Of a stretch of 64,000 bases of DNA, positions 9,406-16,967 are shown one piece after another; within the stretch, counting starts at the first letter, position 1, and every line of letters starts with the position of its first letter. The notes beneath the pieces were generated by a model. That model saw only the letters and a program-made list of their open reading frames with translations. It did not search any database and had not been told where the DNA came from. The DNA comes from Kangiella sp. (GTDB taxonomy: Bacteria; Pseudomonadota; Gammaproteobacteria; Enterobacterales; Kangiellaceae), in the NCBI GenBank assembly GCA_028284185.1, contig JANQSG010000018.1:241642-305641 (forward strand). Reading direction: 5' to 3'. Position numbers and translations under genes: made by a program.

Positions 9406-10752
9406 TTACCCTTCTTTTTCAATCTTAGTCAGATTTTCACGAAGAATCGGGCCATACTCATATTTGCCTGGGCAAACAAAAGTACATAAAGCTAAATCTT
9501 CTTCATCCAGCTCCAGCGCACCAAGTTGCTGGGCTGTATCGGTATCGCCAGTGACTAATGCACGAATTAATTGTGTTGGTAAAATATCCATTGGCATCAC
9601 GCGCTCATACAAACCTATAGGCATAATGGCACGTTCAGAGCCTCCGGTAGTGGTAGTCATAGCGAATCGTTTCTTTGGCATAAAAGCTGAGATAAATGCA
9701 CGCGTTAACGAGAATTTATCTGAACCTGGCCTGACCCAACCGAAAAACTCTTTTTCACGACCTTCACGAATCACCGTTACTTGGTTGTGATAACGACCCA
9801 GGTAAGCACGTGACTCAATAGCGTGAAAGCCGTTTAATACTGAACCTGACAAATGACGGTTATCAGCATCTTTTTCTTTACCAGCTAATAACTCATCGAT
9901 ATTGGCGCCTACACGAGTACGAACCAGCTGTGGCTTTTTGATCATGGTGCCACCAATGGCTATTACTCGATCCGTATAAAGTTCACCAGTGGTAAATAAT
10001 TTGGCCAAAGCAATCACGTCTTGATAGCCAATATGCCATACAGCGTTATTCGCTGCCGCCGGGTACAAGAAATGAATATGAGTACCCACATTACCCGCAG
10101 GGTGAGGGCCAGCAAAAGATTCATATTGAACTTTGGGGTGCTCAAACTTAGCTAAGTTGCTACCATCTTTAGTCCCAACAAAAACCTTACCAGCCGATAA
10201 GCTAGTAAGCAGACTTAGACCCTGATTAAAAGTTTCTTCCTGTTCAGCAATGATGGCCTCTGGATCCGCCGCTAAAGGATTGGTATCCATAGCCGAAACA
10301 AAAATGGCTTTGGTCTCGCTATCAATGGTTGGAACTTTTGAATAAGGACGGGTACGCAGGGCAGTCCACAAGCCGGACTCCACCATCTGATCGACAATTG
10401 CCTGGCGCTCAAGGTCAGCTAGCTGATCGGCAGAATATTTATTAAACTTAACCACTTCTTCGGCTTCAGCGATTTCAACCACTACAGATAGTAGTTTTCG
10501 CTTGGCGCCGCGGTTAATGGCGGTAACGGTGCCTCCAGCAGGAGCTGTATATTTCACTCCGGGAGTTTTTTTATCGTCAAAAATTACCTGACCTTTTTTA
10601 ACCGAATCACCCACTTGTACACGCATGGTCGGTTTCATGCCAATATAATCTTCGCCGAGAATGGCAACGGTTTTAACCGTAGCACCGTTTGAGATCGTTT
10701 GCTCAGGCTGTCCTTCCAGGGGCAGATCTAAGCCTTTTTTAATCTTAATCAT
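9406..10752 (-). CDS. nqrA: Na+-NQR subunit A
   Basis: NqrA is the cytoplasmic subunit that binds quinone at the interface with NqrB. The 448-residue product begins [18 protein letters not shown] and has the barrel-sandwich/lipoyl-like N-terminal part, the Rossmann-like middle ([34 protein letters not shown]) and the SLBB-like C-terminal region, ending [16 protein letters not shown]. It is the first gene of the operon, so the promoter must lie in the 480-base region upstream. Confidence 0.96.
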   Translation of the reverse strand: MIKIKKGLDLPLEGQPEQTISNGATVKTVAILGEDYIGMKPTMRVQVGDSVKKGQVIFDDKKTPGVKYTAPAGGTVTAINRGAKRKLLSVVVEIAEAEEVVKFNKYSADQLADLERQAIVDQMVESGLWTALRTRPYSKVPTIDSETKAIFVSAMDTNPLAADPEAIIAEQEETFNQGLSLLTSLSAGKVFVGTKDGSNLAKFEHPKVQYESFAGPHPAGNVGTHIHFLYPAAANNAVWHIGYQDVIALAKLFTTGELYTDRVIAIGGTMIKKPQLVRTRVGANIDELLAGKEKDADNRHLSGSVLNGFHAIESRAYLGRYHNQVTVIREGREKEFFGWVRPGSDKFSLTRAFISAFMPKKRFAMTTTTGGSERAIMPIGLYERVMPMDILPTQLIRALVTGDTDTAQQLGALELDEEDLALCTFVCPGKYEYGPILRENLTKIEKEG

Positions 10753-11004
10753 AGGTCGCTACTTATTTCTTGGTTAATCAACAAAAACATAAAGTCATTG
10801 GGTAGACCAATGAGTGAAAGGAACTTTTAATCAAACTTTAACAAGGCTCTCAGCGTAACTGGCCGATAACACATAGCAAAATGCTGAATGATAGTAAGTT
10901 ATCACCAGCATAAAACATCAGTATTTTTAGAGTTAAAACCCAAAAGTTCCTTACTAAGACCTGACACTTTATAAACCCCAAGCAAAAGGCCTTAAACGGC
11001 GCGT

Positions 11005-11034
11005 ATTATACTTGGATCAAAGGGCTAAAATCCA
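11005..11034 (-). promoter_or_regulatory. candidate nqr operon promoter
   Basis: Read on the minus strand, TGGATT (11034-11029) and TATAAT (11010-11005) are separated by 18 bases. The -10 is perfect and the -35 is poor, so the operon may need an activator. It is the only good -10 I found upstream of nqrA. Confidence 0.4.
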
Positions 11035-11115
11035 TGATTTTTATGGGGAAATAGCCGCTTTTGCTGTCAGTGCCCGGAAACGCTGCTAAAAAAGCAATAT
11101 TCTAGAGTTTAGAGC

Positions 11116-11144
11116 TTGTTTTCAGGCTTGTGCTCGGTTACTAT
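11116..11144 (+). promoter_or_regulatory. tpiA-secG-tRNA-Leu promoter
   Basis: TTGTTT (11116-11121), a 17-base spacer and TACTAT (11139-11144) precede tpiA by 88 bases. It probably serves tpiA, secG and the tRNA-Leu gene together, as the gaps between these are 14 and 15 bases. Confidence 0.55.
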
Positions 11145-11232
11145 TTGCGCCCTTTTGTAAAAAGGCCGAAATATACCCGAAGCTATAGCGGATGGTTGGC
11201 TTAACTAAAAGGAAAGCTTAAGCGAGGAAAGA

Positions 11233-11985
11233 ATGGCAAGACAAACACTGATTGCTGGAAACTGGAAAATGAATGGTACTACTGACTCAATTCATGAGCT
11301 GGTAATGGCTATTAATGCCCAATTAGAAAGTGATTGGCAAAGTGAAGTGTTAGTCTGTGCGCCAGCGGTTTATTTGCCTTTAGTGATTGATTTAACTAAA
11401 GATTCAGCCATTGAAGTGGGTGCACAAAACCTTTCCGAGCAAGCAGCAGGTGCCTTTACTGGCGAGATCAGTGGCAGCATGTTGGCCGATATTGGCAGCC
11501 AATATGTACTGGTAGGCCATTCCGAGCGTCGTAGCCTTTATGGCGAAAGTTCAGAATTGGTGGCTAAAAAATTCCAGGCGGCACTGGATAATGGCTTGAT
11601 TCCGGTACTTTGTGTGGGTGAAACCCTTGAAGAACGGGAAGCTGATGCCACTATGAAGGTAGTCAGAGCTCAAATTGATACGGTATTAGACTATGGCATC
11701 GATGTGCTAGGGCAGGGTGTTATTGCTTATGAACCCGTTTGGGCCATTGGCACTGGTAAAACAGCAACCCCTGAGCAGGCCCAGCAAGTGCATGCGGAGA
11801 TTAGAGCACATTTAGCTCAGTTAGATGTCGACGTAGCAGCCAAAATCCGAATTTTATACGGTGGTAGTATGAATCCTACTAACGCCGAACAACTTTTAGC
11901 GCAAGATGATATCGACGGTGGTCTGATTGGTGGTGCTTCGCTAAAAGCCGAACAATTTATTGCGATATGTAAAGCAGCAGGTTAA
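11233..11985 (+). CDS. tpiA: triosephosphate isomerase
   Basis: TpiA interconverts dihydroxyacetone phosphate and glyceraldehyde-3-phosphate in glycolysis and gluconeogenesis. The 250-residue product shows the substrate lysine in GNWKMNG (Lys12), the histidine in LVGHSERR, the catalytic glutamate in AYEPVWAIGTGK (active loop), and the phosphate-binding RILYGGSMNPTNA and GLIGGASL. Length is standard. A GAGGAAAG ribosome site precedes the ATG. It heads a probable tpiA-secG-tRNA-Leu unit. Confidence 0.98.
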   Translation: MARQTLIAGNWKMNGTTDSIHELVMAINAQLESDWQSEVLVCAPAVYLPLVIDLTKDSAIEVGAQNLSEQAAGAFTGEISGSMLADIGSQYVLVGHSERRSLYGESSELVAKKFQAALDNGLIPVLCVGETLEEREADATMKVVRAQIDTVLDYGIDVLGQGVIAYEPVWAIGTGKTATPEQAQQVHAEIRAHLAQLDVDVAAKIRILYGGSMNPTNAEQLLAQDDIDGGLIGGASLKAEQFIAICKAAG

Positions 11986-11999
11986 AGCAGGATAAAAAC

Positions 12000-12572
12000 A
12001 TGCAATTATTTTTAATGATCAGTTTATTAGTTGTTGCCCTTTTATTAGTAGGCATCATTTTGATTCAACAAGGTAAAGGTGCCGAAATGGGTGCTTCTTT
12101 TGGTGCCGGTGCTTCCAACACCTTATTTGGTGCACCAGGTGCAGGTAACTTTTTAACTAAAAGTACCACTATCCTGGCGATTTTGTTTTTCGTGATCGCT
12201 TTGGCCATTACCTTTGTGAAAAACAATACTGCCGAAGAGTCGAATATTCTGGATGACGCAGCACAAGCGGCAGAAACGATTGAAACGTCAACAGACACCG
12301 GACTAGAAGCAATTCCAAGCGCTAATCAAGAAGCGGCTACCGAGATCCCAACAGCGGCTAAAGAAACTATAGGTACTGAAATTCCAACTGCCACGGATGT
12401 TAAAGATGCCGTCAAAGCTGAAGCGGATAAAGCCGCCGATGCTGCTGAAAAGAAAGTAGAAGAAATCAAGAAAGACACCGAAGCAAAATTTGAAGACATT
12501 AAAACTGATGCCGAAAAGAAATTAGAAGAAGCCAAAAAAGAACTTAAGAAAAAAGCTGACGGCGAACAATAA
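12000..12572 (+). CDS. secG: preprotein translocase subunit SecG with long acidic/basic tail
   Basis: SecG stimulates protein export through SecYEG. Residues 1-75 are typical: first membrane helix (about 2-22), the cytoplasmic loop QQGKGAEMGASFGAG and GASNTLFGAPGAG, and a second helix (about 53-72). The rest, about 115 residues, is a tail rich in Ala, Glu, Lys and Thr that becomes a probable charged helix (KKVEEIKKDTEAKFEDIK). Typical SecG is about 75-120 residues, so the 190-residue product has an unusually long C-terminus. The gene lies between tpiA and tRNA-Leu. Confidence 0.92.
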   Translation: MQLFLMISLLVVALLLVGIILIQQGKGAEMGASFGAGASNTLFGAPGAGNFLTKSTTILAILFFVIALAITFVKNNTAEESNILDDAAQAAETIETSTDTGLEAIPSANQEAATEIPTAAKETIGTEIPTATDVKDAVKAEADKAADAAEKKVEEIKKDTEAKFEDIKTDAEKKLEEAKKELKKKADGEQ

Positions 12573-12587
12573 GCTGTCACTAGCTTC

Positions 12588-12674
12588 GCTCGGGTGGTGG
12601 AATTGGTAGACACGCTATCTTGAGGGGGTAGTGGCTGTATGGCCGTGTGGGTTCAAGTCCCACTCCGAGCACCA
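12588..12674 (+). tRNA. tRNA-Leu (anticodon GAG)
   Basis: This 87-base class II tRNA has acceptor strand GCTCGGG (12588-12594) pairing with TCCGAGC (12664-12670), then A and an encoded CCA. The D-arm is TGGTGGAATTGGTAGACA, the anticodon stem CTATC/GGTAG carries GAG at 12622-12624, there is a long variable arm, and the T-loop is GTTCAAGTCCC. It lies 15 bases after secG. Its 3' end is the attachment site of the integrative element; because the integrase lies on this side, the 3' end in this copy is the one supplied by the element. Confidence 0.97.
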
Positions 12675-12682
12675 AATGAAAA
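12652..12682 (+). repeat. attL core, T-arm and acceptor end of tRNA-Leu
   Basis: The sequence runs from TTCAAGTCCCACTCCG through the acceptor strand and CCA into AAATGAAAA. It is repeated at 19024-19053 with one base missing. The copy here completes a functional tRNA. Confidence 0.92.
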
Positions 12683-12685
12683 TTC

Positions 12686-12711
12686 AAAGACGTCTTAGGG
12701 CGTCTTTTTTT
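12686..12711 (+). terminator. element-encoded terminator after tRNA-Leu
   Basis: AAAGACG (12686-12692) pairs with CGTCTTT (12701-12707) and is followed by a T-run. It lies inside the element and replaces the original terminator, which is now beyond attR at 19050-19082. Confidence 0.75.
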
Positions 12712-12793
12712 GTGCCAAAAATAGTTTAAAAACAGTTGGTTATAGAATTTAGCGTCTAAAGGCGTATTTTAACGTCTTGCTAAATCCAGCGTT

Positions 12794-12859
12794 TAATGTA
12801 ACACTGAATGTCACATTTTGATGATAATGTTACATTGACTGGGTTAGGCGGGTGTTACA
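12794..12859 (+). repeat. left arm-type integrase binding-site candidates
   Basis: TAATGTAACACTG (12794-12806) and the related TGTCACA (12808-12814) lie in one orientation. Inverted TGTTACA copies are at 12828-12834 and 12853-12859, the last ending one base before the integrase start codon region. The 13-base TAATGTAACACTG recurs exactly at the right end (18946-18958), as expected for arm sites and for integrase autoregulation. Confidence 0.55.
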
Positions 12860-14119
12860 TTGGCAAATACTACAAGGCCACTAACGGACTTGGAAATCAG
12901 GAAAGCTCCTATCAAAGAAAAGGAATATAGCCTGGCTGACGGCAAGGGGTTGTTCTTAAGGGTTAAGCCCACAGGCTCAAAGATATGGATATTCAATTAC
13001 CAAAGACCATTTTCAAAGAAACGCGCCAATATGGGGCTAGGCGTTTATCCAGAAGTTACTTTGACCGAAGCCAGGGCATTGAGGGCTGAGTATCGAAAAT
13101 TACTAGCTCAAGAGATACCAGAAGATCCTCAGGACTACCGAAAGCAACAGCAGCAAGAGCAAGAAACCGTCCATACCAATACTTTTAAGGCTATCTTTGA
13201 TCAATGGACTGAGAGCAGACGAAATAGCATAACTGACGATCACCTAAAAAGAGTTTCGAGGTTATTAGAGAAATATGTATTTCCTGCTCTTGGTAACAAG
13301 CCAGTCCATTTAATTAAATCAACAGATTTCATTGCCTTGCTTCGTCCGCTGGAAGCGCAAAACAAATTAGAAACGGTTAAAAAGGCAATCCACAATATCA
13401 ATGGTGTAATGAACTATGCAGTGAATTATGGGCTAATTGATAACAACCCGGCTCATGCAATTAGAGAAGTCTTTAAAAAGCCACAGCGTACCCACATGGC
13501 GACTTTAGAGCCTGATCAACTGCCTGAGCTTATGAGCGCATTAAACTTTGCCAATATCAAGCTACAAACTCGCTGCCTGGTGGAGTGGCAATTACACACC
13601 ATGACCCGCCCCAGCGAAGCCTGTGGCGCAAGATGGGACGAAATAGAGTTAGAGCAAAAACTATGGGTTATCCCTGCTGAAAGGATGAAAGGACGAAAAG
13701 GCAAAAAGAAACAGCATATAGTCCCGCTTACTGAACAAACGATTGCTTTACTGGAAGTCATGCGCCCGATTAGCGGACAAAGAGAGCATATATTCCCTAA
13801 TGACCACGATCCTAAAAAACCTATGAATAGCCAGTCGGTAAACATGGCTTTAAAAAGAATGGGCTTTAAGGGACGTCTTGTCGCGCATGGTTTGAGAGCA
13901 TTAGCCAGCACCACCCTAAACGAACAAGGCTTTAATCCTGATGTGATTGAGGCGTGTTTAGCTCATGTGGGTGGTGATGAAGTTAGAAAAGCGTACAACC
14001 GTACCACCTACCTGGAGCAGAGAATTAAAGTCATGGCCTGGTGGTCAGACTTTATAAAGCAAGCCTCACAAGGCAACTTAAGCCTGAGTGGAGCTAGGAA
14101 CTTACGAATAGTCAAATAG
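12860..14119 (+). CDS. tyrosine-recombinase integrase, P4/CP4-57 type
   Basis: This 419-residue site-specific recombinase integrates and excises the element at tRNA-Leu. The N-terminal DUF4102-type arm-binding domain (about 3-90; LTDLEIRKAPIKEKEYSLAD, DGKGLFLRV, LGVYPEVTL) precedes a core-binding domain (about 110-200). The catalytic domain (about 215-400) has the Arg in TMTRPSEACGARW, the Lys in MKGRKGKKKQHIV, HGLRALASTTLNEQG (His-x-x-Arg) and the His/Tyr end AHVGG...VRKAYNRTTYLEQR, with the nucleophile Tyr in YNRTTY. The only in-frame start is TTG at 12860, after a stop at 12845; a weak AGGCGGG lies upstream. A TGTTACA repeat abuts it. Confidence 0.95.
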   Translation: MANTTRPLTDLEIRKAPIKEKEYSLADGKGLFLRVKPTGSKIWIFNYQRPFSKKRANMGLGVYPEVTLTEARALRAEYRKLLAQEIPEDPQDYRKQQQQEQETVHTNTFKAIFDQWTESRRNSITDDHLKRVSRLLEKYVFPALGNKPVHLIKSTDFIALLRPLEAQNKLETVKKAIHNINGVMNYAVNYGLIDNNPAHAIREVFKKPQRTHMATLEPDQLPELMSALNFANIKLQTRCLVEWQLHTMTRPSEACGARWDEIELEQKLWVIPAERMKGRKGKKKQHIVPLTEQTIALLEVMRPISGQREHIFPNDHDPKKPMNSQSVNMALKRMGFKGRLVAHGLRALASTTLNEQGFNPDVIEACLAHVGGDEVRKAYNRTTYLEQRIKVMAWWSDFIKQASQGNLSLSGARNLRIVK

Positions 14120-14136
14120 ACAAAGGAGTATGAAAT

Positions 14137-14385
14137 ATGAGTTATTCAATTGAAGAAATTCACGGTAACAGAAATCCTTTAATCGGTAATTGCGTAGAAG
14201 ATACACAATTGAATGTTGAAGCAGTTCTTGCTTACATGCAGTCGATTACATTAGTTGATGGTGGTGGTGAAGTAGATCTAGATGCTCGTCAGCTAACAGG
14301 GTTTTTCTATCTAATGGAGTGCACTAGAGCAGCCGTAGCTTACACTGGTTATGGTAAAGAAAATATCAAGGGGGTAGCACAATGA
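14137..14385 (+). CDS. small protein of unknown function, element gene 2
   Basis: I do not recognise this 82-residue protein. It is acidic, soluble and without a signal peptide; it contains a short GGGEVDLDARQLTGFFYLME segment that looks like the start of a helical domain. The ATG has AAAGGAGTATGAAAT upstream, a good ribosome site. It lies 17 bases after the integrase and overlaps the next ORF by four bases (ATGA), so the two are probably translated together. Small paired ORFs after an integrase are common in satellite elements; no function is claimed. Confidence 0.7.
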   Translation: MSYSIEEIHGNRNPLIGNCVEDTQLNVEAVLAYMQSITLVDGGGEVDLDARQLTGFFYLMECTRAAVAYTGYGKENIKGVAQ

Positions 14386-14612
14386 GCCAAAATAGCAATG
14401 CAATAGACGTCCTTGATATATTAAACCAGGCTCAAGACAGAGTTTGCCACTTAATGACTACTTTAGAAAATGAATATGAAGGTGATACTGGTGTGCCCAT
14501 CAAAGATGGAGCAAGGGCTGGTCGTGATTTGATTGTTCATGATATTTATAAAGAACTTGAGCAAGCTATTTCGATACTATATGAAAGTGAAGATAATAAT
14601 ACCCGGCAATAA
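14382..14612 (+). CDS. small protein of unknown function, element gene 3
   Basis: This is an unrecognised 76-residue acidic protein, probably all helical (NAIDVLDILNQAQDRVCHLM, DIYKELEQAISILYESED). Its start overlaps the stop of the gene before it as ATGA, which indicates translational coupling; the two may form a complex. No transmembrane segment or DNA-binding motif is visible. Confidence 0.7.
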   Translation: MSQNSNAIDVLDILNQAQDRVCHLMTTLENEYEGDTGVPIKDGARAGRDLIVHDIYKELEQAISILYESEDNNTRQ

Positions 14613-14625
14613 TTTTTAACCCGAT

Positions 14626-14680
14626 TTAACCAGTCTAGGGTAGCTCCCGAAAGCCTAACGCCTATAGGTTGGCTGGTTAA
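14626..14680 (+). ncRNA. structured inverted-repeat segment within the element
   Basis: An eight-base perfect stem, TTAACCAG (14626-14633) with CTGGTTAA (14673-14680), encloses a GGG/CCC hairpin (14638-14648) and an AAC/GTT hairpin around CCTATAGG (14657-14670). It lies between the small ORFs and the 274-residue protein, so it could be an untranslated leader structure, a small RNA or a protein-binding site. No known family was recognised. Confidence 0.35.
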
Positions 14681-14708
14681 TACTTAGGCAGAACATGGAG
14701 GCAGTGTT

Positions 14709-15533
14709 TTGATTGATGATTTTGCTCAAATAGATTTAGATGAGCTCAGAAAACTAACCTCAAATATTGAGGAACATTATCTTGCAGATGAGCTTGAACA
14801 GTTGTTTAAAAGAGCATGCGTTCGTTATGCCAAAGCTTCATATAAATATGTAAATATAGATTCTCTATATGAAAATGGTGTTGATCCAACTGAAAGAGGG
14901 GCGCTATTTATTGCTATTTATAATGCTCTGAAATACAAAAAAGATAAATTGAACAAACTAACCAAAGTCGAGCTAAAGGATTTATGCAATGACATTTCAG
15001 ACAAGCTTCTGGAATCAGCAAGGTTTATAGAGCAAATTGGTGCAAATTATATTTTGCTTCCTTTAACACTTGAGATTTGTTGCGATAAAGATTTAGAGGG
15101 ATTGTTACACCATAGTTTTAAAGATGGACTTGTTTTTGAACACAATGAAGAGTTAACTAATGAAATAAGAAATGCATTGAGAATATATACAAGAAAGGTA
15201 AGAGCAAAAAATCAATTAAGAATTACTGAATTATTAACAGCATATTCTGAATTTATCAAAAAAATTCCAAGCAAATATACTAAAATTGTTTTAAAGCCTG
15301 GTTCAAAAAATGCAGAATTAACATTTTTTTGTAGAAAAATGAAGCAGTTTTTTATGTGCCAATATAATACTCCAAACCATGAAATAACATCTATATTGGC
15401 TAATATGTTTTTTGGAGATGAACATAAAAATTATGATGCAAATGAGATTCGACACATAACCCGTGGCTTTTTTGACGATTCTGAAGAATGTTTTTACGGG
15501 GATGTTTTTCTAGAAAAACGCTTAAAAAACTAA
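14709..15533 (+). CDS. orphan 274-residue element protein
   Basis: I do not recognise this protein. It is soluble, strongly helical and Lys/Glu/Asn-rich, with no signal peptide or membrane segment. Its N-terminal third is acidic (DDFAQIDLDELRKL), the middle basic (YKKDKLNKLTKVELKDL, YTRKVRAKNQLR) and the C-terminus is EIRHITRGFFDDSEE. I see no nuclease, Walker or HTH motif. The start is TTG at 14709, with GGAGG nine bases before it. It lies in the cargo position between integrase genes and regulators, so a defence or replication-control role is possible but unsupported. Confidence 0.75.
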   Translation: MIDDFAQIDLDELRKLTSNIEEHYLADELEQLFKRACVRYAKASYKYVNIDSLYENGVDPTERGALFIAIYNALKYKKDKLNKLTKVELKDLCNDISDKLLESARFIEQIGANYILLPLTLEICCDKDLEGLLHHSFKDGLVFEHNEELTNEIRNALRIYTRKVRAKNQLRITELLTAYSEFIKKIPSKYTKIVLKPGSKNAELTFFCRKMKQFFMCQYNTPNHEITSILANMFFGDEHKNYDANEIRHITRGFFDDSEECFYGDVFLEKRLKN

Positions 15534-15605
15534 CTCCATAAAATAAACTTTTTCATCAATACTAATCCTGTATCAACTTAACTTGTTTAACAGGAGCTAT
15601 TTAGT

Positions 15606-15794
15606 ATGAATAAGATATTACGTTTACCAGAAGTTACTGCACGCACTGGTCTAAGTCGTGCAACCATTTATTTAAAAATCCAGAACAAAGACTTTCCCGA
15701 ACCAGTTTCTTTAGGTGCTCGCGCTATTGGGTGGAAAGAATCTGACATATCAGAATGGATTGAGTCTTTATCCACCACCAAGCAAAGCGCATAA
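15606..15794 (+). CDS. AlpA-type phage/element regulator
   Basis: This 62-residue MerR-like winged-helix protein of the AlpA family controls integrase or excision in P4-like elements. Visible are the recognition-helix region VTARTGLSRATIYLKIQ, the wing-like DFPEPVSLGARAIGWKES and the end DISEWIESL. Length is typical. The ATG follows ACAGGAGCTATTTAGT, a strong ribosome site. It probably activates the element's excision or cargo genes and may act as excisionase itself, as no other excisionase is seen. Confidence 0.9.
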   Translation: MNKILRLPEVTARTGLSRATIYLKIQNKDFPEPVSLGARAIGWKESDISEWIESLSTTKQSA

Positions 15795-15804
15795 GGGGGA
15801 AGTG

Positions 15805-16119
15805 ATGAAACAAAAAAATACCCCTGCTCAGAACACTAAACAAGGGCATCAAAAGACTAAGTTCTATTCTACAAATGTTAACGCTCAACAGCAAAGGCTT
15901 TTAAAGGCTCTTGAAAATGCTGGCCCAGATGGAATTACTACCATTCAAGCCAGGCATGAGTTAGATATTCTTCACCCTGCTGGCCGCGTCTGTGAATTAC
16001 GGCACGATCACGGCAAGAACATACAAACCATATGGACAGTAGAAACTAACCCTAATGGTGGTGAACATCGAGTAGCCAGGTTTGTGTTATTGCCAGGAAA
16101 GTATAAGGCGGTAGCATGA
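15805..16119 (+). CDS. phage-type helix-turn-helix protein (HTH_39-like)
   Basis: This 104-residue protein has a winged helix resembling the HTH_39 family of phage and satellite elements: QQQRLLKALENAGPDGITTI, then HPAGRVCELRHDHGKNIQTI and the beta strands HRVARFVLLPGKY. It is likely a DNA-binding regulator of element genes. It starts at the ATG at 15805, after AAGGGGGAAGTG; longer upstream reading in the same frame would overlap the AlpA gene. Its stop overlaps the next small ORF as ATGA. Confidence 0.75.
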   Translation: MKQKNTPAQNTKQGHQKTKFYSTNVNAQQQRLLKALENAGPDGITTIQARHELDILHPAGRVCELRHDHGKNIQTIWTVETNPNGGEHRVARFVLLPGKYKAVA

Positions 16120-16280
16120 TGGACTGGTCACTGTATTTGGTGGCCGATAAAGCTTTAAATTTGCGGGTGGTGAGGTTATTGGCCTATAGCCATACTCATG
16201 CCAGGCAAACCATGCAAAGGCTTTATCAGATCCACCCTGAGCGTATTTCAATACTTTGTCATATCCCCCTTGTTGATTGA
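16116..16280 (+). CDS. tiny protein, element ORF (54 residues)
   Basis: An ATG inside the preceding stop (ATGATGA) opens a 54-residue frame beginning MMDWSLYLVADKALNLRVVR, Leu/Arg/His-rich, ending ILCHIPLVD. Translational overlap and position between two element genes argue that it may be real, but the frame is short and resembles nothing I know. It could also be noncoding sequence. Confidence 0.4.
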   Translation: MMDWSLYLVADKALNLRVVRLLAYSHTHARQTMQRLYQIHPERISILCHIPLVD

Positions 16281-16293
16281 GTAAGGGGGCTTT

Positions 16294-16698
16294 ATGGGAA
16301 AGCACGCTCAAGGGCGACCAGCCAAAAGGCAGGGAATGTGGTTTCCTGATCTTTTGTATGATGATCCAGTCTATATTCAATTATCTTTGAAAGCTAAAGC
16401 ATTACTATTGGATATGGGCAGGCAGTTTAATGGCCATAACAATGGCAACTTGAAACTAAACTCTACCTACATGGCGAAATATAGAGGTTTTAAGAAAAGT
16501 ACTGTTGAAAGGGCTAGAGATGAATTGCTAACTGCCAAACTTCTTGAAATCACTTATCAAGGGGGACTGAACATTGGTGCTTCTTGCTATGGATTTACCT
16601 GGCTTCCTATTAATGAATGCAAATCAAATATTCATATTCGAGAGGCAAAAACACCTTCTCGGCCACTAAGAAAATTAAATTCACTGACCTCAGGCTGA
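16294..16698 (+). CDS. winged-helix, replication-initiator-like protein
   Basis: This 134-residue protein begins with a basic segment (MGKHAQGRPAKRQGMWFPDL). The pattern LSLKAKALLLDMGRQFNGHNNGNLKLN and GFKKSTVERARDELLTAKLL looks like the helix-turn-helix of small plasmid-type replication proteins and of HTH proteins in satellite prophages. AAGGGGGCTTT gives a strong ribosome site. Its stop codon lies inside the first of four iteron-like repeats (16683-16822), the arrangement of a replication initiator beside its origin. It is shorter than full two-domain RepA proteins, so it may be a single-domain initiator or a regulator. Confidence 0.65.
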   Translation: MGKHAQGRPAKRQGMWFPDLLYDDPVYIQLSLKAKALLLDMGRQFNGHNNGNLKLNSTYMAKYRGFKKSTVERARDELLTAKLLEITYQGGLNIGASCYGFTWLPINECKSNIHIREAKTPSRPLRKLNSLTSG

Positions 16699-16822
16699 GT
16701 ACTGACTGACCTCTCTGTGAGTACAGTGGAAGCTAAAATTAGCCAAAATTGCCCTTTCACTGACCTCAGGCTGAGTACGAGAGAGGCTTTTTTTTGCATT
16801 CACTGACCTCTCTCTGAGGTAC
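16683..16822 (+). repeat. four iteron-like repeats, candidate replication origin
   Basis: ACTGACCTCAGGCTGAGTAC occurs exactly at 16683-16702 and 16759-16778. Near copies are at 16705-16724 (ACTGACCTCTCTGTGAGTAC) and 16802-16822 (ACTGACCTCTCTCTGAGGTAC). The first two are 22 bases apart, two helical turns. The AT-rich stretch after the last copy (16823-16950) would suit duplex opening. The set overlaps the end of the replication-like gene. An origin role is inferred. Confidence 0.6.
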
Positions 16823-16967
16823 ATTTAATATATAACCATACCCTATACATAAAATAGCGTTTAGGTGATTAGTAATATTAAACACTAATCTAAGAAACTC
16901 CATTTCGATGATGACATTTAAATCAATCTAGTTAGAATAGCTTGAAACTCAAACAAGGATAACTGAA

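Larger units (their letters stand above)
10753..11232. other. 480-base divergent intergenic region between nqrA and tpiA
   Basis: I see no gene here. It holds the start signals for two divergent operons: a minus-strand TATAAT (11010 down to 11005) with a weak TGGATT-like -35, giving nqrA a leader of roughly 245 bases, and the plus-strand tpiA promoter at 11116-11144. The long nqr leader has no ORF or hairpin strong enough for me to call a riboswitch. Confidence 0.5.

Noticed and set aside
14653-14675. Integron attC-like site (GCCTAAC ... GTTGGCT)
   Set aside because: The left part fits RYYYAAC, but the right part has a C where GTTRRRY needs a purine, and there is no integron integrase. I treat it as an ordinary structured segment.
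16683-16822. CRISPR array
   Set aside because: The repeats are only about 20 bases, spacings are 22, 54 and 43, and no cas gene is near; iterons fit better.
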